From Fidelibacterota bacterium (GTDB taxonomy: Bacteria; Fidelibacterota; UBA2242; JAFGTP01): a DNA stretch of 64,000 nucleotides. Within the stretch, counting starts at the first letter, position 1. Every line of letters starts with the position of its first letter. Shown one piece after another: positions 17,396 to 25,596 of the stretch. Location of the stretch: the NCBI GenBank assembly GCA_016934035.1, contig JAFGTP010000054.1, forward strand, positions 154,948 to 218,947, read 5' to 3'. Under the pieces are notes generated by a model. The model saw only the letters and a program-made list of their open reading frames with translations. It had not been told where the DNA came from and searched no databases. Both the position numbers and the translations under genes were made by a program.

Positions 17396-19228
17396 ATGGA
17401 AAAGGAAAAAAAAACCAAAATCGAACTGCTTGCACCGGCAAAAAATCTGGATTCAGGAAAAACAGCCATCCTCAGTGGCGCTGATGCCGTTTATATCGGG
17501 CCGCAAAAATTCGGTGCCCGGGCCAAGGCTGGCAATTCCCTGCGCGATATTGCCGCCCTGATTGGGTTCGCCCGTCAGTACGGTGCAAACGTCTATGCCA
17601 CCGTCAATACGCTGCTGTTTGATGATGAAATCAGCGAGGCGGTCAGCCTGATTCACCATTTGCACCATATCGGCATCAGTGGCGTCATTATTCAGGATAT
17701 GGGTTTGCTGGAATGTGATTTGCCGCCGGTCCCTGTTATTGCCAGCACCCAGTGTTTTGCCAATACCCCTGAAAAGGTCAGATTTTTTCAGGACTTGGGC
17801 TTTAAACGGGTGATTCTGCCCCGGGAACTTTCCCTGAAACAGATCCGGCAGATTCGGGCTGAGGCCAGGAAAGTGGAATTAGAATTTTTTATTCATGGCG
17901 CACTTTGCGTCAGTTACAGCGGCCAATGCTATCTGAGCTATGCGCTTGGCGGAAGAAGCGGAAACCGTGGCGTCTGCGCACAGCCCTGCCGCAAGCTCTA
18001 CTCCCTTTTTGATTCTTCGGGAAACCTGATTCAAAAGGAGAAACACCTTTTATCACTCAAAGACCTCAACCTGTCGCTCCACCTGGCAGAACTCCTGGAC
18101 GCCGGCATCACCTCATTTAAAATCGAGGGACGGCTCAAGGATGACAACTACATCAAAAATATTGTCAGTTATTACAGAACAAACCTGGATAAAATCCTGA
18201 CCCAAAAGAACCTGTCGAGAACTTCTTCCGGAAAATCAGCCATCACCTTTGAACCGGATCCGAACAAGACCTTCAATCGTGGTTATTCCGATTATTTTTT
18301 TACCGGAGAACAAAATAAAATCGCTTCCATTGATACCCCTAAAATGCAGGGTGAATTGATTGGTAAAATCCTTCAGGCTGGCGATCATTATTTTGTGCTG
18401 GATACCCCTGTCCGTCTTGCCAATGGCGACGGTATCAGTTTTTATGCCCAGTCCAAACTGACGGGAACAAAAATCAATCAAGTGGAAGGACCCAGGATTT
18501 TTCCCGATTCCATGCATCACCTGTCCCGGGGAACAGAGATTTTTCGCAATTTCGATCATGCTTTTGACAAGGTGGTCGTAAATAGTAAAACAGAACGCAG
18601 GATTGATGTTGAATTTAAATTTTTCCAGGCTGGAAATACCTATCAATTATTGGCAATCGATGAAGATGGTAACCAGGCCCTTCGGGAATTTTCAAATTTA
18701 CCAACGGCGGAAAACCCGGAGCAAAACCAGCAGGTGATTCGGGAGTCTCTGGCAAAAACCGGTAAAACTATTTTCAACTGTACACATATCGATCTGAAAT
18801 TTACGGAAACGCCCTTTTTGAAAAAATCTGAAATTAACCGTCTTCGGCGCGATCTTTTAAATGACCTTCTGGAAAGCCGTATCCAAAACAGGACTGTCAC
18901 CCAATCAACCCTGGTGAAAAATGATCAGCCCTGGATGACGGAAAATCTGGATTACCGGGGAAATGTCATCAATCAAAAGGCGGTTGCTTTTTACCGAAGA
19001 CATGGCGTAAAAGAAATCCGCTTCGGGGCAGAATTGACAAAAGACCTGGCCGGCAAAACAGTCATGACGACGCGATATTGCCTTCGCAAAGAACTGGGCC
19101 GCTGCCTGCGTGAAACTGCAAGAGGGGAGAAGCCGGACTGGATTCTCAAGGACCCGGAAGGCCATGAATTTCTATTGAAATTTCATTGTGATGTCTGCGA
19201 AATGGAGGTCATCGCCGCCCTAAAATAG
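17396..19228 (+). CDS. Peptidase U32-family protein (RlhA/YhbU-like)
   Basis: 610 residues. An N-terminal TIM-barrel-like part begins ELLAPAKNLDSGKTAILSG. The U32 signature is present as EFFIHGALCVSYSGQCYLS (residues ~160-178), followed by GNRGVCAQPCR. The C-terminal part has paired Cys residues (RYCLRKELGRCL and FHCDVCEME), consistent with the Fe-S cluster of RlhA-type U32 proteins. Length and layout match E. coli RlhA, which takes part in hydroxylating 23S rRNA C2501 with prephenate; other U32 members act in tRNA hydroxylation (TrhP) or ubiquinone synthesis. RlhA-like is the best guess, but the exact substrate is not settled by sequence alone. Confidence 0.85.
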   Translation: MEKEKKTKIELLAPAKNLDSGKTAILSGADAVYIGPQKFGARAKAGNSLRDIAALIGFARQYGANVYATVNTLLFDDEISEAVSLIHHLHHIGISGVIIQDMGLLECDLPPVPVIASTQCFANTPEKVRFFQDLGFKRVILPRELSLKQIRQIRAEARKVELEFFIHGALCVSYSGQCYLSYALGGRSGNRGVCAQPCRKLYSLFDSSGNLIQKEKHLLSLKDLNLSLHLAELLDAGITSFKIEGRLKDDNYIKNIVSYYRTNLDKILTQKNLSRTSSGKSAITFEPDPNKTFNRGYSDYFFTGEQNKIASIDTPKMQGELIGKILQAGDHYFVLDTPVRLANGDGISFYAQSKLTGTKINQVEGPRIFPDSMHHLSRGTEIFRNFDHAFDKVVVNSKTERRIDVEFKFFQAGNTYQLLAIDEDGNQALREFSNLPTAENPEQNQQVIRESLAKTGKTIFNCTHIDLKFTETPFLKKSEINRLRRDLLNDLLESRIQNRTVTQSTLVKNDQPWMTENLDYRGNVINQKAVAFYRRHGVKEIRFGAELTKDLAGKTVMTTRYCLRKELGRCLRETARGEKPDWILKDPEGHEFLLKFHCDVCEMEVIAALK

Positions 19229-19274
19229 ATCCTGTCCCGGGATCAATGGGACCGTCGGGATGTGACAAGCCTGA

Positions 19275-20210
19275 TTACAGAATGCTGGAAAAGGTGAAAA
19301 TCAAGGGATAATCCGGAATTCCGTCCATCAGCATCATGGCAAAATCAAACCTGAACTTGTGGCTATTGAAACCGGCGCCAATGGAGATATCATTGAATTC
19401 CTTTTGAATGGAATATCCGCCGCGAAGGAAAAATTTTTCATAGACCGATAGTTCACCGCCAACTTTGATCGCTGTTTCATCCGCCACGAGATTGTGATCA
19501 AAATTAATTCCCAGCGCGCCATTAAAGGAGCCTTCATCGCCCAACAATCGGGGACGGACAAGACCGATTTTCAGAGAGGAGGGCAATTGTGTTGCTTTCT
19601 CTTTCAGAGGGTTCATTGAACCCAGATTGTGCAGGCCGACGGAAAAATTCATGTTGCTCGGCATTTTCCATAGCGCCGCGACATCAAAAGCAAACCCGGT
19701 TGCTGATTCGGTGTATAGTGATTCGTATAAGAATTTTCCGTTGACTCCCATCAGAATATTGGGAATGAGTTCACGGGAAAAACCCAAATCTGTTGCCAGG
19801 TATTGGGCCTCAATCTTTCCTTCCGGCTCATCGCTGGGCCGGGACCGTACTTCAATTCCCGGAGCGTTGATAAAATTCAAGCCGGCACCGAAAGTTCCCC
19901 ATTTTGTATTTTTGCCGAGAGTCAGCACACTTTGATTGACATCGGCAAACCAGAAATTGTTGGTGAAACTGATGTTTGTCACATCGCAACAAATGCCAAC
20001 CGGATTTTCAAATAGATTCATGGCATTTTCAGGTTCAGCGGTAAAAACACTCATTGTGGAAGCAGACATGGCCGACGTGGGCATATCCAGCATGGCAAAT
20101 CCGCTGGTTTCTGCATAGAGTTGGGAAAAGGCAAAAAAGGCTGCGATTCCAAGGATCGTCATGGTCTGTTTAAAATTTCTGGTTCCTGCTGGTAATTCTT
20201 TTTTATTCAT
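19275..20210 (-). CDS. PorV/PorQ-family outer-membrane barrel protein
   Basis: 311 residues with a signal sequence (hydrophobic core ~18-32, cleavage near LYAE). The N-terminal block of the mature protein, GFAMLDMPTSAMSASTMS, then ENAMNLFENPVG, matches the PorV/PorQ/UPF0164 pattern in which a small-residue segment precedes 'a-NPA'. The rest alternates strands of a FadL-like barrel. Here the usual NPA reads NPV and is followed by two adjacent Cys (GICCD), which is unusual. It is the last gene of the sprA block, nine bases after a paralogue. In characterised T9SS, PorV shuttles cargo from the translocon, and SprA binds PorV; this one could be that subunit or a PorQ-like attachment component. 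Confidence 0.75.
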   Translation of the reverse strand: MNKKELPAGTRNFKQTMTILGIAAFFAFSQLYAETSGFAMLDMPTSAMSASTMSVFTAEPENAMNLFENPVGICCDVTNISFTNNFWFADVNQSVLTLGKNTKWGTFGAGLNFINAPGIEVRSRPSDEPEGKIEAQYLATDLGFSRELIPNILMGVNGKFLYESLYTESATGFAFDVAALWKMPSNMNFSVGLHNLGSMNPLKEKATQLPSSLKIGLVRPRLLGDEGSFNGALGINFDHNLVADETAIKVGGELSVYEKFFLRGGYSIQKEFNDISIGAGFNSHKFRFDFAMMLMDGIPDYPLIFTFSSIL

Positions 20211-20219
20211 CTTATTTTC

Positions 20220-21146
20220 CTAACGTTTAAAATTCCAGGTGAAGACATGGCTGCTGCCCTCACCAAATTTTTCCTGCACAAAAGCATAGTCCAATTCCGT
20301 CCTGGTTTTCCACAGGAAGCCATATTTCAGCCCGCCGCCAAAAGTAAAACTATTGTCATCCCATCCGATTCTCAGGGAACCGATGTCCTGGCAGGTGTAT
20401 TCCGCACCGGTATGGAAATAATTTTTTCTGTCAATATTAATGATATCAGCAACAATACGAAAATTTTTTATTTCATACATCAGTCCGCCCCGAAAAACTT
20501 TGGGAAATTTTTCGACATAATTGCTACCTTCTTCTTCAAACAATGATGTGGTTTTCCATGTGTAGGAAGAGTTCAGGTCTTTGGCCTGCAGACCGAAGGC
20601 GAGATTGTCAAAAATTTTATAAAAAACACCCATGTCAAATCCGACCCCTGATCCCGCAATGTCCAGCAGGGAGTGGCGCAGATATTTCACCGTGAGGCCA
20701 ATGGAGAGTTTTTCGCTGAGTTTGTTGCCAAAGGAGAGCATGACCGCATCTTCTCCGGTGGAATATTTTTCATCGGGTATTCCTGAGGATGTGCGTCCCT
20801 GAATATCATCCACACCGGCATGGATCCAATGGACACTGACAAAAGCGCTTGGAGGCAGCGGCAGTGAAAAACCCAGATAATTGAATTTCCGGTCAAGACT
20901 TAAATAATTATACCCAGTTACCAGTGAGATACCTTCACTAAAGGGCAGCAGGGCAGGATTGTAATAAAAACTTCCGCCGGTGTTGGGCATCGCTGCGCCA
21001 GCATTTCCCATGCCCAGGTTGGTGGCGCTGACGCCCAGCCGCAAAAAAGCACCGGCCCAGCCGCCGCTGTATTCCGTATCGCTGGCTGGCAAAGAGGAAA
21101 AAAATATGACTAATAAACTGAGAACCAATCTTCTATAAATTTTCAT
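20220..21146 (-). CDS. PorV/PorQ-family outer-membrane barrel protein
   Basis: 308 residues. Signal peptide (cleavage near SLPA-SDTE), then the family hallmark FLRLGVSATNLGMGNAGAAM and FYYNPALLPF, followed by a predicted barrel of alternating strands that ends in an aromatic strand (SHVFTWNF). This hallmark is closest to PorV-type proteins. It follows a T9SS-sorted protein gene by seven bases and precedes a paralogue by nine. Being in the same gene block as sprA and a sorting-domain protein, it is the better candidate of the two for the PorV shuttle of the T9SS (inference). Confidence 0.82.
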   Translation of the reverse strand: MKIYRRLVLSLLVIFFSSLPASDTEYSGGWAGAFLRLGVSATNLGMGNAGAAMPNTGGSFYYNPALLPFSEGISLVTGYNYLSLDRKFNYLGFSLPLPPSAFVSVHWIHAGVDDIQGRTSSGIPDEKYSTGEDAVMLSFGNKLSEKLSIGLTVKYLRHSLLDIAGSGVGFDMGVFYKIFDNLAFGLQAKDLNSSYTWKTTSLFEEEGSNYVEKFPKVFRGGLMYEIKNFRIVADIINIDRKNYFHTGAEYTCQDIGSLRIGWDDNSFTFGGGLKYGFLWKTRTELDYAFVQEKFGEGSSHVFTWNFKR

Positions 21147-21153
21147 AATATGC

Positions 21154-22716
21154 TCACTTCACAATAATTAGTTTCGTCCAGCCGGTCTCGCTTTTGCCCG
21201 TTGATTTTTTGGTCAACTTGCACATATAGGTTCCATTGGCAACATAATCGCCATCATCGGTGCGGCCATTCCAGACGATTGCATTGTCACCAACCGAATT
21301 CTCCTGGAGGGTGCTTTTGTAGACAGGTTCCATGGCGAAAGTAAAAATTTCCAGGGTGACTTTTGCCGGTGCTTCCAGGTCATACTGAAAACGAACATGG
21401 CCCTCACCATACATTTGATTGTGGTGCAGGGGAGCAAAGGGGTTCGGATAAGCATAAAACAGGGGCTGGTTTTGACTTTGGGTACTCAGGACAGAACGAT
21501 AGATTTCCCAGTCCATTGTATTTAACACTTTTTTGGCCACACCATCGGAAGTACCGATCCACAGTTCCGGAATTCCATTGCGGGTATCGACCATGGATTC
21601 ATAAACAATCTGGTCCAGGATCAGGTCGCCGCCGACTTCTCTGGCAGTTCGGAACAGGGCCCAGTTTTCGCCGTCAATGGATTTGTAAAGGCCCTTTTCA
21701 GTGGCCGCAAAAACAACCGAGTCATAGGAACTGACGCTGTAGCCGCGTATATTTTCCAGCACCACTTTCCAGTTCAGTCCACCGTCTTCGGACTTGCAGA
21801 TTCCCTGATATTCGCCGGCATTTTCGGCAGGCAGGCAGACGCTCCAGATCGTTTCCCGGCCTTTGTAAAGCTGCCGATGCAACCCCACAACAAAATTTCC
21901 TGAAATGGAGGAATTCTGGGCATTGAACTTCGTCCATTGAATGTAATCATCCTTAACAATACCGCGATTGATACCATTGGCTGTGCCTACCCAGACTGTA
22001 TCGGCATAGGCAATAACTGAAAAACATTTATGGTTATGATTACCGCCATCCCCCGGGTCGCGGGGATTGATCTGATAATCGATATGTTCGTTACCCAGTG
22101 TGGAATGGTCGTCGGCTGGCAAAGGAATTCGCTGCCAGGTTTCTCCCAGATCAGCCGTTCTTCGTAAACCGCCGGCCCAGCTGACGATATAGGTATATTC
22201 TGGAGTTGTGGCCATGTCCCAGGTTGTGTTGCTGATCTTGGTTGTATTGGGAAGAAATTCAACGGTATCACCCGCCCAGATGTCCCAGTCGTCATAACGG
22301 TCATCGAGGGGTTGTTTCATATATTTCCAGGTGAGTCCGGCATTGGTGCTGACAGCCAGTCCGGTTCCCATATTGTATTTACCCAGGGGCGTTGTTGTAT
22401 CAGCAACACCGGCCACCCAGATCAGAGAATCCAGGGTTGAAATAGCGGTGATGGTTCCATAAGGCAGCAGATTTTCACCGGTGAAGTAACTATGGAAGCT
22501 TTCACCGAAATCGTCTGTCTGGGAAATGCCGCCGCCTGTGCCGAACCAGATGATGGAATCCAACTGAAAGGCGATGGTGGTGACACCATTACTGGGCAGG
22601 CCGTCATACATTTTTCCCGTGTCGGCCACAGCCTGGGATAAGCGAAAGTCAAACCCGTAGGACGGGGCTGTTATTAGGATCGACATCAATAAAATAAAAA
22701 TTTTATATTTCATCAC
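21154..22716 (-). CDS. Secreted beta-propeller protein with T9SS-type sorting domain
   Basis: 520 residues. Signal peptide (cleavage near APSYG), then repeated propeller-like blades: GLPSNGVTTIAFQLDSIIWF, GGGISQTDDFGESF, LAVSTNAGLTWKY, GICKSEDGGLNWKV and GLYKSIDGENW are BNR/sortilin-like motifs. The last ~95 residues form a FlgD-Ig-like/T9SS type A sorting domain (FYAYPNPFAP ... NAIVWNGRTDDGDYVANGTYMCKL ... GWTKLIIVK). The gene overlaps the upstream lipoprotein gene by four bases and leads into two PorV/Q genes. Its fixed place beside the translocon genes suggests a role in secretion or surface structure rather than being a random cargo; that is inference. Confidence 0.82.
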   Translation of the reverse strand: MMKYKIFILLMSILITAPSYGFDFRLSQAVADTGKMYDGLPSNGVTTIAFQLDSIIWFGTGGGISQTDDFGESFHSYFTGENLLPYGTITAISTLDSLIWVAGVADTTTPLGKYNMGTGLAVSTNAGLTWKYMKQPLDDRYDDWDIWAGDTVEFLPNTTKISNTTWDMATTPEYTYIVSWAGGLRRTADLGETWQRIPLPADDHSTLGNEHIDYQINPRDPGDGGNHNHKCFSVIAYADTVWVGTANGINRGIVKDDYIQWTKFNAQNSSISGNFVVGLHRQLYKGRETIWSVCLPAENAGEYQGICKSEDGGLNWKVVLENIRGYSVSSYDSVVFAATEKGLYKSIDGENWALFRTAREVGGDLILDQIVYESMVDTRNGIPELWIGTSDGVAKKVLNTMDWEIYRSVLSTQSQNQPLFYAYPNPFAPLHHNQMYGEGHVRFQYDLEAPAKVTLEIFTFAMEPVYKSTLQENSVGDNAIVWNGRTDDGDYVANGTYMCKLTKKSTGKSETGWTKLIIVK

Positions 22717-23762
22717 TTCACCTCGAAATAGTTATCACTGAAATCAGACCGGTAGCCATGGTTCTTATGGTAAATGTAAATCCTACAGGTTTCCGTTTTT
22801 GCCGCTGCCGGTATGGTCCAGGAAAAACTCTTGATATAGGAGGGTTGTTCGGTAATGATATTAATATCGGGATTTTCTCCGTCACTACTGGTTGTATAAG
22901 AAACAACAATCGTATCCAGAAAGACAGAATCCCATTTCAATTCAATCTCGTCACCCACCAGAAAACTTTCTCCGCCGTCCGGATAGAGTACTGCCAGGCC
23001 CGGGTTTTTTACGGTTACGGATAGGGAGTTGCTGCTGTTTCGGGCTTTATCAAGGGCTTCAAAATGGAACTTCCAGAACCCGTGACTTTTACTGGCCTGG
23101 TTTGTCGGAAAGGAAATCGAGTAAATGCCATCCCGGACTTCCCGGTCGCCCAAAAGCCCGTCATCCCGCAGATAATCAATACGATTGATGAGGGTCCCAT
23201 CCGGTTGTTCAATACGGACTTTGACATAAAAAATATCATCGATACCTTCGGGGTCCGTGACTTTTATTTCAAAGGTGATGGTATCACCTTTTTCAAAACT
23301 TTCAGGAGCACTGTAGAGATAAATTTCAGGTGGAAAATTGTCCAGGGCTATCAGGGTGTCTTCGGCGACAGTGCTGGCATGATCACTCATGTCAAAGGCC
23401 TCCGCCACAAACCGATAGATCCCTTTTTCCATGTTAAAAAATTTTTTACTGAAAGCGCCGTCGCCAGAAATGATATCCCCGCTTTCACCGTCATCCAGCA
23501 GAGCGCCGGAAACAGCTTCATTTTCCAACGAATCTCCGGCGGGTGTAAAGTACATCCAGTATACCACTGTTTTGACATCTTCATAGCCCTGAGGATCATC
23601 GGTTTCCACCGCCAGGAAAAGGGACTTCTCACCTGCTATATAATGGGTGTGCAGAGCATGGATGATGGGGTCTGTACCAATTTCATTATTGGATCCTTCC
23701 TCACAATTCAGCATTAAAATTATCAGCGAAAAGAGGAGTATAAAAAACCGAGCTAATTTCAT
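22713..23762 (-). CDS. Ig-like-domain lipoprotein
   Basis: About 349 residues from the ATG at 23762, which has GGAGAAAGA just upstream and opens a lipoprotein signal (MKLARFFILLFSLIILMLNC). A longer frame to 23825 would overlap prmA without benefit. The mature protein holds several Ig-like beta-domains: ~30-120 (with LLDDGESGDIISGDGAFS, a motif common in surface proteins), ~125-235 and ~240-349 (VLYPDGGESFLVGDEIELKW, as in Ser-Thr-rich/PKD-like modules). It starts 13 bases after prmA and overlaps the next gene by four. Probably anchored in the outer membrane; role unknown, possibly a partner of the adjoining propeller protein. Confidence 0.78.
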   Translation of the reverse strand: MKLARFFILLFSLIILMLNCEEGSNNEIGTDPIIHALHTHYIAGEKSLFLAVETDDPQGYEDVKTVVYWMYFTPAGDSLENEAVSGALLDDGESGDIISGDGAFSKKFFNMEKGIYRFVAEAFDMSDHASTVAEDTLIALDNFPPEIYLYSAPESFEKGDTITFEIKVTDPEGIDDIFYVKVRIEQPDGTLINRIDYLRDDGLLGDREVRDGIYSISFPTNQASKSHGFWKFHFEALDKARNSSNSLSVTVKNPGLAVLYPDGGESFLVGDEIELKWDSVFLDTIVVSYTTSSDGENPDINIITEQPSYIKSFSWTIPAAAKTETCRIYIYHKNHGYRSDFSDNYFEVK

Positions 23763-23775
23763 TCTTTCTCCATGA

Positions 23776-24621
23776 TTATTCCGGTACCACCAAAAAAGCG
23801 GCCCATTCATTTTTTGTCCGGTCACCTGTCACTTTCCGACCCAGGTCGCCAACAATTTTTAAAAAATGGTCGCTTTCATCCTTTAATATACCTGTGAAAA
23901 TCACCGGGTTTTTAAAATTGTGCTGCTGCAGGGTTTTCAGCAGAGCGACATTGGGATTGAATTGAATATTGCTGACAATCAGATCGTATTGATAGTGTGC
24001 CAGGGTCGTAACATCCTGCACCAGCATTTTTCCCTGGCAATGGTTCAGGGCCATATTTTCATTAAAATTATCCAGAGCTTCGGCATCAATTTCTACGGAA
24101 TCTACAGCTGCAGCCCCCAGTTTCAGGGCCGCAATGGTCAAAATACCGGTACCGCATCCGGCGTCCAGAATTTTCATACCTGTTGTAAGACTTTTTTCCA
24201 GTAATTGTATAGCCATCTGGGTGGTTTCATGAGTGCCGGTGCCAAAAGCCATGCCCGGCCGTATCAGGATGGGTATCGTTGTCGCAGGGTCTGGTCTGAG
24301 CCACTCCGGATAAACGGTAATGGTGTCGGTTATTTTTTGCGGTGTAAAATATTCCTGCCATTTTAGGTGCCAGTCTTCGTCTTTTATAGAATGGTCCAGG
24401 ACCTCAAATTTTGTGAAATTTTGGCCAGCCAGAAATTCTTCAATCTGCCGGGGAATATCCTGGGGAGATTCCGCATCAAAATATAGGACCAGCTTGTTTT
24501 TGTCTTCCGTAATTCCGAGGCAGCCCCGTTCAAATAAGAAATTGGCCACCCGGCCATCGGGGTCCTGGATATTCAAAATTTCAATTTCTCGCCAGCGATC
24601 GGTTTTTTTCTTTGAATACAT
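23776..24621 (-). CDS. prmA: Ribosomal protein L11 methyltransferase
   Basis: 281 residues. The N-terminal substrate-recognition domain (~1-95, ending HSIKDEDWHLKWQEYFTP) is followed by a Rossmann SAM-dependent methyltransferase: GTGTHETTQMAIQLL, motif I LDAGCGTGILTIAA and the motif IV region DLIVSNIQFNP. This order and the 'WK.YF.P' linker are diagnostic of PrmA, which trimethylates ribosomal protein L11. AAAGGAAAAAAG precedes the ATG. It sits between the cyclase-like gene (72-base gap) and a lipoprotein gene (13 bases), so it appears to ride in the sprA block. Confidence 0.92.
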   Translation of the reverse strand: MYSKKKTDRWREIEILNIQDPDGRVANFLFERGCLGITEDKNKLVLYFDAESPQDIPRQIEEFLAGQNFTKFEVLDHSIKDEDWHLKWQEYFTPQKITDTITVYPEWLRPDPATTIPILIRPGMAFGTGTHETTQMAIQLLEKSLTTGMKILDAGCGTGILTIAALKLGAAAVDSVEIDAEALDNFNENMALNHCQGKMLVQDVTTLAHYQYDLIVSNIQFNPNVALLKTLQQHNFKNPVIFTGILKDESDHFLKIVGDLGRKVTGDRTKNEWAAFLVVPE

Positions 24622-24693
24622 CTTTTTTCCTTTATCTCATGGACTACGCTTGTAAAGCTGTGCTCCAGCCTCAAACCTTAAACACCAGTTCAC

Positions 24694-25593
24694 CTATTTT
24701 CCCAGAATGAAATCCAGAACCACCTGGCCCACCTGCTCCAGACTTTCGGCGCTGCATTTGTCCGGTGTGTCCGCATGGGTGTGCCAGTAATTGGTGTACG
24801 AGTGAGGATAGGTAAAATCAATCAGGTCCACCGACGGAATGCCGGCCTCGATCAGGGGCACATGATCATCGTAGATTTCACTGCCCATCTGTTTCTGAAA
24901 CCCGTCATAGCCGCGATCTTTGGCTATTTTCCAGAGTCTGTCCACCAGGTTTTTGTGGCTGCGATAGGATCCCCGCTCGATTGGTATTTCCAGATACTGA
25001 TCGCCGATCATGTCAACAATGATGGCCTCGGTAATGTCTTTGACAGGCAGATTTGCGGCAAAATATTTGGAACCCATGCAAAAAAATTCATTGCTGTCAT
25101 GGTAGCCATAATCTTCACCGTCAAAGAAAACCAGGTAGACCGCTCTTTCGGGTTCCTTTTGGGCTAATATTTCTGCCAGGTGCATCAGGACGGCGATACC
25201 ACTGGCGCCGTCATTGGCGCCCAGGATCGGCAGATGCCGCCTGGCCGGGTCCGGATCAAATTCAGCACGGGGCCGTGTGTCCCAGTGGGCGCCCACCAGC
25301 AGAGCATTGCCTTTTTCCACACCAAAACCAGCGATGATATTGGTCAGGTGAAAAGTCACTGAATCCCTGGGTATCTCCTGGTCAAATTCCTGCAGGAGGA
25401 TATTGTCGGTGTAATTTTTCAAAAATTCGATGTAGTAATTTTTAGCCTTTTCATGCCCGGTGGACCCTGGGTGGCGGGGACCGATTTCACATTGTTCCAC
25501 CAGATAGGCCATGGCCTTTTCTCCGTCAAATTTTGCAGCAGAATGACAACTGATCATCATAACACTCAACCATAAAATAATAACTTTTTTCAT
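24694..25593 (-). CDS. M28-fold glutaminyl-peptide cyclotransferase-like lipoprotein
   Basis: 299 residues with a lipoprotein signal (VIILWLSVMMISC). Zinc-site motifs of the M28/QC fold are all present: GAHWDTRP, LGANDGASG, FFDGEDYG, IIVDMIGD and NYWHTHADT. The added IYDDHVPLIEAGIPSVDLID and YWHT...DT blocks match bacterial and animal glutaminyl cyclases better than aminopeptidases. Such enzymes turn N-terminal Gln into pyroglutamate; in Bacteroidota many exported proteins begin with Gln after signal cleavage and are modified this way. It starts three bases after the sprA stop, its ribosome-binding site (GAGGA) lying inside the last sprA codons, so the two are translationally linked. An aminopeptidase role is the alternative. 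Confidence 0.78.
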   Translation of the reverse strand: MKKVIILWLSVMMISCHSAAKFDGEKAMAYLVEQCEIGPRHPGSTGHEKAKNYYIEFLKNYTDNILLQEFDQEIPRDSVTFHLTNIIAGFGVEKGNALLVGAHWDTRPRAEFDPDPARRHLPILGANDGASGIAVLMHLAEILAQKEPERAVYLVFFDGEDYGYHDSNEFFCMGSKYFAANLPVKDITEAIIVDMIGDQYLEIPIERGSYRSHKNLVDRLWKIAKDRGYDGFQKQMGSEIYDDHVPLIEAGIPSVDLIDFTYPHSYTNYWHTHADTPDKCSAESLEQVGQVVLDFILGK

Positions 25594-25596
25594 AAA

